Translations under genes and position numbers: made by a program
From: Leucobacter chromiireducens subsp. solipictus
GTDB lineage: Bacteria; Actinomycetota; Actinomycetes; Actinomycetales; Microbacteriaceae
DNA length: 64,000 nt
Reading direction: 5' to 3'
NCBI RefSeq assembly: GCF_016758195.1
Contig: NZ_QYAC01000003.1
Coordinates: forward strand, 1-64,000
Part shown: in pieces, positions 35,070 through 42,944 of the stretch
Layout: every line of letters begins with the position of its first letter
How positions within the stretch are numbered: the first letter of the stretch is position 1
The notes under the pieces: generated by a model
Databases searched by the model: none
The model's input: only the letters and a program-made list of their open reading frames with translations
Told to the model about the DNA's origin: nothing

Positions 35070-37715
35070 CTAGTCGTTCATGAGTTCTTCGATACCTTCG
35101 TCCTCCTCTCTGAAGTAGCCGTTGCGCTCCCGGTAGAGCGCGAGCCGGCGCCCGAACCACAGCGTGAACCCAGCCGCGAGAAGCGCGACCGCACCACCTG
35201 TGGCGATGATCCACGGGAACCCGGACCCGCCGGTGACCGCGAGCCCAGGCGGGAGCTTCGGCAGATCCGGCACCTCATGTGTCGGCGGTACCTTCGGCGG
35301 GGTGCCGGTCACGACCGTGGTCTCGCCCGGTGCACCGCAGCGCCCTTCGGCGAGCACCCTCCCGTCCTTCCCGTAGAGGGTCTCGACCCAGTAGACGTGC
35401 CCGGCCCGGTCGACGCTCGTCTTCCCGGAACGGTAAATACCAGCCTGGGTAACCGGGATCTTCTCGGAGGTGAAGAACGGCGTCTCGCACACCGGCTCAG
35501 CCTCGGGGTCGTGGGGGCCGTAGGCGCGGAACACGAGATACGAGTCCTTGGGGATCTTCGATCCCTGCACGAGCGCGGCATCGTCGAACTCCTCGCCGAC
35601 GCCCGCGGCCGGGGTGGCCTGCGTGATGACCGACAGCGGCTGCTCGTCGTCGGGAACATAGAACCGCTCCCAGATGTCCGAGGCAGAACTCTTGAAGGGC
35701 TGCACCCGGTCGTCGCCCGCGAAGATGGTCACCACGACGTAGTAGCCGGGGTCTTCCGGCTGGATGCGATCCTCGTTGGTGTAGCCGATGTCGTAGACGC
35801 CGTTCTTCGCGGGCGTGGTGATCCGGGTCAGCATCGGCGCATCCGACAGATCGAGATCGTCTGTCAGCTCCGCATCGGTCTTGAAAGGTCCGTAGACGGT
35901 GTGCTCGAGTTCTTTCGTGTCGGGGCCCCAGTAGCCGTCGCCCTCGAACTCGGGGTGATTGTCGGGGAACCCGGTGACGGTGATCCGGTCGAACGCTCTA
36001 CCTTCGGGATGCACGTTGTACTCGCGCACCTCCGAGGTGATCGTCAGCGGCCAGCGCACCGAGTGCGACTCGATGTTGATGCCGTAGTCGTCCTGCCAAT
36101 CGGAAGCGATGTAGGGGCGCACCCACTCGGGCTGCGACGCCTTCTTCACCTGCCACACCCAGGTCACGAAGCCCGCATCCGGGAGGATCACCTCGGGCGA
36201 CTCGTAGGTGCCCGGCCCGGTCGCGGTGACCTGCACCGTGCCGATCGGCACCGCACCCGCCGGAACCTCAGCCCCCTGCGCGGGCGGCAGAGTGCCGGGC
36301 GCCTGATAGGCGGTGCCCTCGAACACCACCGGGATCAGTTCGCCGTTGTGCTTCAGCCACCGGCCGTTGCTCGACTCTACGGTGATGGTGTCGGTCACGG
36401 CATCGCCGGGCTTCACGAGCCGTCCGTTCGCCTTCGATACTGCTTCGGGCTGGAACGGGGTGATCGAGGTCTCAGCGACCCTGCCGAAGCGATCCGTGAA
36501 GGAATCGGTGAGGTACTTCGCGTTGCCGCCTTGCTGCTGCTTGTCGATCTTCCACACCCACGTGTAGTAGCCCGACTCCGGGGCGGTGAGGGTGCCGGGC
36601 GAGACGTAGTCGCCTGGCCTCGTGAGGGTGAGGGTTTCGGTGCCGAGAACGGGCGCGCCCTGCGGGGGCGCGTTCGCTTCGGCCGGCTGCGCATCGAACG
36701 GCCCGTACAGGGTGCCTTCGGCGAGCACCGGCACCGGGTTCCCGTTCACCTTGATCCAGGAGTGCTTCGTCGCCGATACGGCGAGCTTGTCGGTGAACAC
36801 GTCGCCGGCCTGCACGAACTTCGCCGAGACGACCGTTTCGATGACCGGCTGGAAGTCGAGCGGGATCACCGGGGACTTCGCGGTCGCAGACAGCGGTTCG
36901 AAGGAGGCGGCCGCGAGAATGCGCTGCTCGCCGGGCGTGTAGAAGAGATCGACGCCCGCCCCGTACCCGATCGCGGGAGCCTGCATGGCAGCGGTGATCT
37001 GGTAGTCGGGAGCCGACTCTGGCGGGGTGCCGACGATCTGATGCGTACCCGCGCCGAGCGTCGCGGTGGCCGACCCGTTCGCGAAGGTGGCATTGGTGAG
37101 GGTCACGGTGCCCGTCGCAGACGCGGGGTTTGTGCTGACCGTGACCTGCCCATTGTATTGGTCGCTCATGCTGATCGACAGCGACACCGACGGGTTCGCG
37201 ACTGCGTTCGCTGCCGCAGCGTCGCGCATCGCGCCCAGGTTCGCGATCACGGTGCCCTGCGCGCCTGCCGGGACGCGGGTGATGAAGTGCGCATCCCCGC
37301 CACGGTCGGCGTAGTTGCCGTGATCGGCGACATCCCACACGTACATCTGCACCGCCGCCGTCACATTCGGGTCCTGTGACTCGCCCCAGCGGCCCATGAC
37401 GTAGTTGAGACGAGCCAGCTCGGTATCGCTCAGACTTTCGAGCGTGGTCTTCAGCTCAGGATGCTGGGTCGTGCCATACGGCGGCAGCGAATCCAGATCC
37501 ATGCAGTACGCCTGCCGGCCATGAGAGGAGAACGACCCCAGCCACAGCGACTCGTTGCCGTAGCCGACACCGAGGGTCGCCGCCTGCGCCGGGGGCGCGG
37601 TGAAGAACAGACCGCTGATGAGCATGAGCAGGATCGTGAGAAGCGCCGCCGCACGAGCGGCGGCGCGGCTGGGCGGTCTCGCTACGCCGGGCGGAACGAG
37701 CACGGTATTCGACAT
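35070..37715 (-). CDS. Cell-wall surface protein: thioester-like head, repeated beta domains, LAXTG anchor
   Basis: The product has 881 residues. Residues 1-46 are a Sec signal ending AQA. Residues ~47-190 resemble a thioester domain, with Cys71 in YCMD and Gln123 in AAVQMYVW as the candidate cross-linked pair. Residues ~300-790 hold about four related beta-sandwich repeats, each with a YGPF or TVYGPF turn and a GxYxSPG..TWVW end. LAVTG followed by a hydrophobic helix and Arg is a class E sortase-type signal. CAGGAGTTCCC precedes the ATG. In an ICE it may help mating-pair contact or adhesion (inference). The Cys-Gln spacing is shorter than in known thioester adhesins. Confidence 0.8.
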   Translation of the reverse strand: MSNTVLVPPGVARPPSRAAARAAALLTILLMLISGLFFTAPPAQAATLGVGYGNESLWLGSFSSHGRQAYCMDLDSLPPYGTTQHPELKTTLESLSDTELARLNYVMGRWGESQDPNVTAAVQMYVWDVADHGNYADRGGDAHFITRVPAGAQGTVIANLGAMRDAAAANAVANPSVSLSISMSDQYNGQVTVSTNPASATGTVTLTNATFANGSATATLGAGTHQIVGTPPESAPDYQITAAMQAPAIGYGAGVDLFYTPGEQRILAAASFEPLSATAKSPVIPLDFQPVIETVVSAKFVQAGDVFTDKLAVSATKHSWIKVNGNPVPVLAEGTLYGPFDAQPAEANAPPQGAPVLGTETLTLTRPGDYVSPGTLTAPESGYYTWVWKIDKQQQGGNAKYLTDSFTDRFGRVAETSITPFQPEAVSKANGRLVKPGDAVTDTITVESSNGRWLKHNGELIPVVFEGTAYQAPGTLPPAQGAEVPAGAVPIGTVQVTATGPGTYESPEVILPDAGFVTWVWQVKKASQPEWVRPYIASDWQDDYGINIESHSVRWPLTITSEVREYNVHPEGRAFDRITVTGFPDNHPEFEGDGYWGPDTKELEHTVYGPFKTDAELTDDLDLSDAPMLTRITTPAKNGVYDIGYTNEDRIQPEDPGYYVVVTIFAGDDRVQPFKSSASDIWERFYVPDDEQPLSVITQATPAAGVGEEFDDAALVQGSKIPKDSYLVFRAYGPHDPEAEPVCETPFFTSEKIPVTQAGIYRSGKTSVDRAGHVYWVETLYGKDGRVLAEGRCGAPGETTVVTGTPPKVPPTHEVPDLPKLPPGLAVTGGSGFPWIIATGGAVALLAAGFTLWFGRRLALYRERNGYFREEDEGIEELMND

Positions 37716-38014
37716 GGGAACTCCTGACTGGACGATGGAAGACCACCGCCAGAAATGACGGCAGCCAACAGCCAGGTGCACACCGTCATGCCTGAGTCCC
37801 GAACGCCGCGTGTCCCGAACGCCGCGGCTCTGAACCTGCGGCACACGCGTAGACGCGAGCCGCAGACGGCGGCAGAATGGGTATGTCGTTGGTTCAAGGT
37901 GCTAGCGAGCCCTCCATGTGGCTCGGCACAGTGTGGCTGGCGGTGGCCCTGCCCCTGGCGTTCGTCCGCCTCCTCAGTGAGATTCCCGCAAGGAACAAGC
38001 GAAAGGAGAATCGA

Positions 38015-38182
38015 ATGAAAGCTATTCCGGTGAGTGCCCCCGTGAGTCAGTCCGCAACGCAAAGGAGGTTCTGGCAGTACCTGCTCGAAACCATCTGGGC
38101 GGCGGGCGCTGGGGTCCTTGGGACCTCGCTAGCCACCTTGGATCAACGAACGAGCGGAGCCCCGTCACGGGGCTCCGCTTAG
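38015..38182 (+). CDS. Small protein (55 aa) ending inside a terminator hairpin
   Basis: A strong GAAAGGAG site lies six bases before the ATG. The product begins MKAIPVSAPVSQ and has one short hydrophobic stretch (LLETIWAAGAGVLGTSLATL), so it could be a small membrane peptide. Its final codons are formed by the terminator stem and the TAG lies at the start of the T-run. No family is recognised. It lies between the divergent surface-protein gene and the left edge of the metal island. Confidence 0.5.
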   Translation: MKAIPVSAPVSQSATQRRFWQYLLETIWAAGAGVLGTSLATLDQRTSGAPSRGSA

Positions 38183-38189
38183 TCTTTTT
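38153..38189 (+). terminator. Intrinsic terminator
   Basis: AGCGGAGCCCCG pairs with CGGGGCTCCGCT (12 perfect pairs, loop TCA), followed by TAGTCTTTTT. It is a classical factor-independent terminator that overlaps the end of the small 55-codon gene. Confidence 0.92.
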
Positions 38190-38270
38190 GTCTCTAGACC
38201 CGCATGTTCCTGATTGATCTTCATGCCGCTTAGGTGCGTCTCCCCAGCCCCCGAGCTGGACCCCTCGGTG

Positions 38271-38285
38271 GTCAGGAATCCTGAC
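38271..38285. repeat. Left-edge palindrome GTCAGGAATCCTGAC
   Basis: This is a perfect 15-base palindrome about a central A. It shares 11 of 13 inner bases with the palindrome at 51283-51297. It may be the left end of the resistance element or an operator of the recombinase module. Confidence 0.6.
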
Positions 38286-38295
38286 AAATCATCAT

Positions 38296-38348
38296 GATTC
38301 CTGAAGCTTTCGCGGTATTCTTGATGCATGGTCACGATTCCTGAAGCT
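38296..38348 (+). repeat. Two direct copies of GATTCCTGAAGCT, 40 bases apart
   Basis: Copies at 38296-38308 and 38336-38348 share the ATTCCTGA half of the edge palindromes. They flank the probable start of the recombinase transcript and overlap a short leader reading frame, so they may be binding sites for the recombinase or its HTH partner. Confidence 0.65.
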
Positions 38349-38360
38349 GCGAGGCGATGA
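38328..38360 (+). CDS. Possible 10-codon leader peptide before the recombinase
   Basis: ATG GTC ACG ATT encodes MVTIPEAARR, whose TGA overlaps the recombinase ATG as ATGA. No clear ribosome site precedes the recombinase start itself, so translation through this leader could deliver ribosomes to it. The leader contains one of the GATTCCTGAAGCT repeats, which makes regulation by a bound protein possible. It is inferred from arrangement only. Confidence 0.35.
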   Translation: MVTIPEAARR

Positions 38361-39436
38361 AGCTCGCCGCGTTGCGGAGCATCGGGACTGCCAGGGGGTG
38401 GCGGTCTGAGGAAGATGCTGCGGACTTCGAGCAGGAGATCATCGACCAGTACGCCCTCGCGATGGCCGCAGCGGGACTCAGTGACAGCTACATTGCGCAG
38501 TCCAGAGCAGTCGTCTTTGAGTTCCGGCACCACCTCGATGCCCCACTCTGGCAGGCGAGGCCTTCCGACGCGGACGCTTTCCTTGCCGGGCTGCGCCGGG
38601 CAGGTCTCGCGGTCACGACCCGTGCGAGCAAGGTTGGGGTGATCGCGCAGTTCTACGACTTCGCCATTGCCCGCTACCAGGGCGATATCAACGCGCTGAC
38701 CGAGTGGGTGATCGAGCAGCCCGTCGACGAGTACAACCGACAGTCCGGCGCATCGCTGGGCAAGGTCAGGGTGCCGCCATCGGATGCGGAGATCGATCGG
38801 CTCTTCGGCGGCTGGGCAGCCTCCCTTCAAAACGAACGGCGTTACCTGCCCGCTGCCAGGAACTACTTCGCCGCATCACTCTGGCGACGGGTCGGGGTGC
38901 GTATCACTGAGAGCACGAAGCTCGACCTTCGTGATTGGCGACCCGATCTCGGCGCGCTTGGCAAGTTGCATGTCCGGTTCGGGAAGGGCTCGCGCGGCCG
39001 CGGGTCGAAGCAACGGCTGGTGCCTGCGATCAATGGCGCGGACAAGCTCATCGACTGGTGGCTCGGCGATGTGCGACACCGCTTCGGCCCCGATTGGGAC
39101 AACCCGGACGCCCCGATGATCCCGTCCGAACGGTTCGATCACGAGCTCGGCCGCTCGTGGCGAGCCAGCGACGATGTGCTCCGACGCGGCCTCGCCCTGG
39201 CCACTGAGCGGTTCCTACCTGCCTGGGCCGACGGGCGAATGACGCCCCATGTGCTCCGGCACTACTGTGCGTCATCGCTGTATCTGGCCGGCATGGACTT
39301 GAAGGCCCTGCAAGAACTGCTCGGCCACCAGTGGCTGTCGACCACGACGCAGTACATCCACGTCTCGGACCAGCACATCGAGGACTCGTGGAGGCAGGCG
39401 AACCAGCGCCTGGAGACCCGATTCGAAGGGATGTAG
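38357..39436 (+). CDS. Tyrosine recombinase, TnpA-like member of a recombinase trio
   Basis: The 359-residue recombinase has an N-terminal core-binding domain (~40-135) and a full catalytic set: Arg in RRVGVRITES, Lys in GKGSRGRGSKQR, HVLRH (His-x-x-Arg), GHQW and the Tyr in TTTQYIHV. The length is close to Tn554 TnpA (361). Eight bases separate it from the XRE-type gene, and the third gene overlaps that one, so the three are a single unit. It is distinct from the ICE integrase at 29040. It probably moves or moved the arsenic/cadmium island. Confidence 0.88.
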   Translation: MKLAALRSIGTARGWRSEEDAADFEQEIIDQYALAMAAAGLSDSYIAQSRAVVFEFRHHLDAPLWQARPSDADAFLAGLRRAGLAVTTRASKVGVIAQFYDFAIARYQGDINALTEWVIEQPVDEYNRQSGASLGKVRVPPSDAEIDRLFGGWAASLQNERRYLPAARNYFAASLWRRVGVRITESTKLDLRDWRPDLGALGKLHVRFGKGSRGRGSKQRLVPAINGADKLIDWWLGDVRHRFGPDWDNPDAPMIPSERFDHELGRSWRASDDVLRRGLALATERFLPAWADGRMTPHVLRHYCASSLYLAGMDLKALQELLGHQWLSTTTQYIHVSDQHIEDSWRQANQRLETRFEGM

Positions 39437-39443
39437 TGACACG

Positions 39444-39770
39444 ATGAAATGGAACCTGCGCGTCCAAGCCGCCGAACGCGGCATCTGGAAGTCGGCAGAG
39501 CTGCGACGGATGCTCGCCGATGCGGGGCTGGAGATCAGCGTCGGCAAGATGTCCGGGCTATGGACGGGCAACCCGACCACGATCCGCCTGGACGACCTCG
39601 ACGTCATCTGCCACGTCCTCGACTGCTCACCGACCGACTTGCTCGTGCCCGAACCAGAGAAGGTCACCGCTCGTAAACCGGGCGCCAAGCAGCAGGAAGC
39701 GAACGGGGGCCCGAACATCGTCACGCCCCGGTTCGGACCGAAGAATGATCGGCCGGCTCCGCCGTTATGA
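39444..39770 (+). CDS. XRE/Cro-type helix-turn-helix protein of the recombinase trio
   Basis: The 108-residue protein has an N-terminal HTH: SAELRRMLADAGLEISVGKMS, then IRLDDLDVICHVLDCSPTDLL, the pattern of small Cro/C1-type regulators. Residues ~75-108 are a disordered Lys/Pro tail. It takes the place of Tn554 TnpC by size. Binding to the ATTCCTGA repeats upstream of the trio is a plausible role (inference). It overlaps the next gene as ATGA. Confidence 0.82.
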   Translation: MKWNLRVQAAERGIWKSAELRRMLADAGLEISVGKMSGLWTGNPTTIRLDDLDVICHVLDCSPTDLLVPEPEKVTARKPGAKQQEANGGPNIVTPRFGPKNDRPAPPL

Positions 39771-41542
39771 GCCCAGCGCGCGGCCCGAACGGACCTCTGA
39801 GTCCGCCGCTGCCCTGCACGGGGTGCGGAGTGAAGCCAGCCGCGTGGCTCACACCCCGCATCGACTTCTGCTACGACTGCATCCCTGGCGGCCCGTTCAC
39901 CCCGCCGACCTGTAGCATGTGCGGGTCGACCGAGTATTACAGTCAAGGGCTCTGCGCCCACTGCCACCCCGGCAGCCCAGGCTTCACCGGCTCCTGCCGT
40001 GACTGCCTGGCCTGGGGCGTCTACCGTGGGCGCAACTGGCGCTGCTGGAAATGCCGCTGGTGGTTCACCCACTACCCGCAGGGCGAATGCGTCTCCTGCC
40101 ATCGCGAGGTCACCATCGGCGAGCAGGGCTACTGCCGCCTTTGCCTCGAAACCGCCCGTTACCACCAGTCGCCCGGTGAGCCCCTCGACCTCGACGCGGC
40201 CGACAAGTACGGCCAGCAGCTCTTCCTCGCCTCGATGAACGACTCGCGCCGGCCGGCCGAACTCCACCTGCCGATGGCGATGAGCATCAGCGAAGCGATC
40301 CGGGTCATCAACACCCCGCCGCCGATTCCCACCAGCTACCAGCCGGTGCTGTTCCACATCGACCCTGACCCCGAACTGCTCCGGCAGCGCTCCAACGAGA
40401 TCCGGCTGCGCGATATCACCTCCCGCACCGATCACTTCCTCTACGCCCGAGCCGGCGAATACGCCTGGAGCAAGCGACAGACCAACCAGGTCCGGCGCAC
40501 CCTGAAAGTCCTGCAGCTCGTGTTCCCCGGCGCGAATCTGCGCTTCCGCGCCTCGGATATCCTCGCGATGCGCTCATACGACGACGATGGCAACATCCGC
40601 TCCACCATCGAAGTCCTCGAAGACGCAGGTCTCCTCATCGATGACCGCGTGCCCTCGTTCACCAAGCTCTTCGAACGCAAGACCCACGCCCTTCCCGAGC
40701 CGATGCGTTCCCAGCTCGAGCTCTGGCGCGACATCATGGTCGACGGCTCCAAGACCCCGCCGCGCCGCCAGCCCCGCGACACGATGACCGTCAAGGGCCA
40801 GATGTATGGCATCCTCCCCGCGATCACCCGCTGGGTCGAAGGCGGACGCACCAGCCTCGTCGGCATCGACACCGAGGACATCCTCGCCGCGCTTCCCGAC
40901 GATCCCTCGCCCCGTCACACCATGATGCTCGGCTTCCGCAGCCTGTTCACGATTCTGCGCGGCCGCAAGCAGATCTTCCTCGACCCGACGAAAGCGATCC
41001 CGCTGCGCGGCCCCAAGCGCAACATGCCGCTGCCGATGGAGCCCACCGCGATCCGCGACGCCCTGGTCAACCCTGATCCGGCGGTCGCGCTGGCCGTCTC
41101 ACTCGTCGCCTTCCACGCCCTGATGACTTCGCAAGTGCAGCACATCAAGCTCACCGATATCATCGACGGGCGGCTACGGATGCCTGATGGCCGCTTCATC
41201 CCGCTCGCGAAACCCGTGCTCGTCCGCCTCGCTGCCTGGCTCGACCACCGAGCCAAACGCTGGCCGGAGACGAAGAACCCCTACCTGCTCGTCACCATCC
41301 AGACCGCGCCCCGTCTCTCACCGCCCAGCCGGAACTTCCCCTGGAAGAAAGCCGGCGTGACCGCGCAAGCACTCCGCACCGACCGGATTCTCTACGAAGT
41401 CGAACAGACCGGCGGCGACGTCAGGCGCATCTGCGACCTCTTCGGCATCGGCATCGAGACCGCGCTGCGCTACTCCGCCACGATCCTCGAACCACCCAGT
41501 CCGTTCGAACCGCCGATCCCGACCGCGCCGAGTCACCCCTGA
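39767..41542 (+). CDS. Multi-zinc-ribbon protein with degenerate tyrosine-recombinase domain (TnpB-like)
   Basis: The 591-residue product starts with eight CxxC pairs within residues ~17-135 (CTGC, CYDC, CSMC, CAHC, CRDC, CWKC, CVSC, CRLC), enough for four zinc ribbons. Residues ~210-560 follow the shape of a phage integrase: a core-binding helical region, then MTSQVQHIKLTDI where the first catalytic Arg is replaced, TAQALRTDRIL keeping one Arg, and LRYSATI with a possible Tyr. So catalysis by itself is unlikely. It may be the DNA-binding partner of the 359-aa recombinase, comparable to TnpB in Tn554. The order recombinase-HTH-zinc protein is unlike Tn554 (A-B-C). Confidence 0.7.
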   Translation: MSPARGPNGPLSPPLPCTGCGVKPAAWLTPRIDFCYDCIPGGPFTPPTCSMCGSTEYYSQGLCAHCHPGSPGFTGSCRDCLAWGVYRGRNWRCWKCRWWFTHYPQGECVSCHREVTIGEQGYCRLCLETARYHQSPGEPLDLDAADKYGQQLFLASMNDSRRPAELHLPMAMSISEAIRVINTPPPIPTSYQPVLFHIDPDPELLRQRSNEIRLRDITSRTDHFLYARAGEYAWSKRQTNQVRRTLKVLQLVFPGANLRFRASDILAMRSYDDDGNIRSTIEVLEDAGLLIDDRVPSFTKLFERKTHALPEPMRSQLELWRDIMVDGSKTPPRRQPRDTMTVKGQMYGILPAITRWVEGGRTSLVGIDTEDILAALPDDPSPRHTMMLGFRSLFTILRGRKQIFLDPTKAIPLRGPKRNMPLPMEPTAIRDALVNPDPAVALAVSLVAFHALMTSQVQHIKLTDIIDGRLRMPDGRFIPLAKPVLVRLAAWLDHRAKRWPETKNPYLLVTIQTAPRLSPPSRNFPWKKAGVTAQALRTDRILYEVEQTGGDVRRICDLFGIGIETALRYSATILEPPSPFEPPIPTAPSHP

Positions 41543-41610
41543 GCGCCCACCCCGGGCGCACTCCGTGATTGAACAGCGGATGAACACTCGCTCCGATACC
41601 TGCTCAGGGC

Positions 41611-41640
41611 TTGCGTACCTGTTTCGATGGGTGTCAATAT
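41611..41640 (+). promoter_or_regulatory. Promoter of the trxB-trxA-acr3-arsRC-arsC operon
   Basis: TTGCGT and CAATAT are 18 bases apart, and the ATG of trxB follows six bases after the -10 box, so the message may be leaderless. The -10 lies in TGTCAATA, a sequence repeated before the second arsR gene, which suggests ArsR control. Confidence 0.5.
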
Positions 41641-41646
41641 AGAAGT

Positions 41647-42621
41647 ATGTCGATGCAAGAGGTGGAGTTGGTGATCGTCGGGTCTGGCCCTGCGGGGTAC
41701 ACGGCGGCGATCTACGCGGCGCGGGCGGGGCTGGCCCCGGTCGTGGTGGCGGGATCGGTGACAGCCGGTGGGGCGTTGATGACGACGACGGAGGTGGAGA
41801 ACTTCCCTGGCTTCATCGACGGTGTGCAGGGGCCGGAGTTGATGGCGTCGATGCGGGCGCAGGCAGAACGGTTCGGCGCGCGCATCCTGATGGATGACGC
41901 GACCGGTCTGGACCTGGCAGGCCCGGTGAAGACGATCACGACCGGCAGCGGTGAGACCTACCGGGCGAAAGCGGTGGTCCTGACGATGGGGTCCGCGTAC
42001 CGCAAGCTCGGCCTCCCCGAGGAGGAGCGCTTGTCGGGGCACGGCCTCTCGTGGTGCGCGACGTGTGACGGGTTCTTTTTCCGCGACCAGGAGATCGCGG
42101 TGGTCGGCGGTGGGGATTCCGCGATGGAGGAGGCTCTGTTCCTGACGCGGTTCGCGTCGAAGGTCACGCTCGTGCACCGTCGCGATGCGTTCCGGGCGTC
42201 GAAGATCATGGCCGAGCGGGTGCTGGCCGATCCGAAGATCGAGATCGCCTGGAATAGCGAGGTGGCCCAGGTCCTCGGTGACGACCGTGTGACGGGGCTG
42301 CGGCTGCGGGACACGGTCACCGGTGCCGAACGGGTGCTGGATGTGACCGGGGTGTTCGTCGCGATCGGGCATGACCCGCGCTCCGAGCTCATCACCGGGC
42401 AGATTGACACCGATCCGGACGGGTATGTGCGGGTCGCGCACCCGTCGACGGCCACGAACCTGCCGGGCGTGTTCGCGGCCGGTGATCTGGTCGATCACAC
42501 GTACCGGCAGGCGATCACGGCCGCGGGCACCGGATGCGCCGCAGCGCAGGACGCCCAGCACTATCTCTCTCATCTCGCCCCCGCCGCCCAGCGGGCTCTC
42601 GTTCTGGAGGTCTCCGCATGA
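41647..42621 (+). CDS. trxB: Thioredoxin-disulfide reductase
   Basis: The 324-residue flavoenzyme reduces thioredoxin with NADPH. The FAD motif is [18 protein letters not shown], the redox pair is WCATCDGFF (about residues 135-143), and the NADPH motif is [10 protein letters not shown]. It is the first gene of the arsenic operon, where reduced thioredoxin can serve arsenate reduction and arsenite stress defence. The ATG at 41647 sits directly after the promoter; a second ATG two codons later is possible. It overlaps trxA (ATGA). Confidence 0.94.
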   Translation: MSMQEVELVIVGSGPAGYTAAIYAARAGLAPVVVAGSVTAGGALMTTTEVENFPGFIDGVQGPELMASMRAQAERFGARILMDDATGLDLAGPVKTITTGSGETYRAKAVVLTMGSAYRKLGLPEEERLSGHGLSWCATCDGFFFRDQEIAVVGGGDSAMEEALFLTRFASKVTLVHRRDAFRASKIMAERVLADPKIEIAWNSEVAQVLGDDRVTGLRLRDTVTGAERVLDVTGVFVAIGHDPRSELITGQIDTDPDGYVRVAHPSTATNLPGVFAAGDLVDHTYRQAITAAGTGCAAAQDAQHYLSHLAPAAQRALVLEVSA

Positions 42622-42944
42622 ACCCCGTCACCCATGTCACTGACGCGACGTTCCAAAGCGAGGTGATCGAGGCCGAGCTGCCGGTCGTGGTGGATATCTG
42701 GGCGTCCTGGTGCGGGCCGTGCAAGGCGATCGCCCCGATCCTCGACCAACTCGCCGCCGAGTACGCGGGCCGGGTGAAGATCGTGAAGGTCGACGCCGAT
42801 GCGAATCCGGAGGCCGTGACCGCGGCCGGGGTCACCTCGATCCCGACGCTCGGGTTCTATCGGGCCGGGGAACGGGTGGACGTGCTGATCGGCGCGCACC
42901 CGAAGCCCGTCTACGCTGCGAAGATCGAGGAGTTGCTCGCATGA
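42618..42944 (+). CDS. trxA: Thioredoxin
   Basis: The 108-residue protein has the active site WASWCGPCK near residue 30 and the cis-Pro loop [16 protein letters not shown], as in typical TrxA. It is coupled by four-base overlaps to trxB and to the arsenite exporter gene, so the TrxB-TrxA pair is made together with the pump and the reductases. Confidence 0.95.
   Translation: MNPVTHVTDATFQSEVIEAELPVVVDIWASWCGPCKAIAPILDQLAAEYAGRVKIVKVDADANPEAVTAAGVTSIPTLGFYRAGERVDVLIGAHPKPVYAAKIEELLA

Noticed and set aside
35277-37379. A 700-codon open frame on the plus strand opposite the surface-protein gene
   Set aside because: The translation is Arg/Gly/His-rich without domains or a ribosome site; the minus strand encodes signal peptide, repeats and anchor.
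37716-38014. Coding sequence extending the 55-aa small protein upstream
   Set aside because: The same frame is open from 37877, but only the ATG at 38015 has a good ribosome site, and the upstream part has no recognisable feature.
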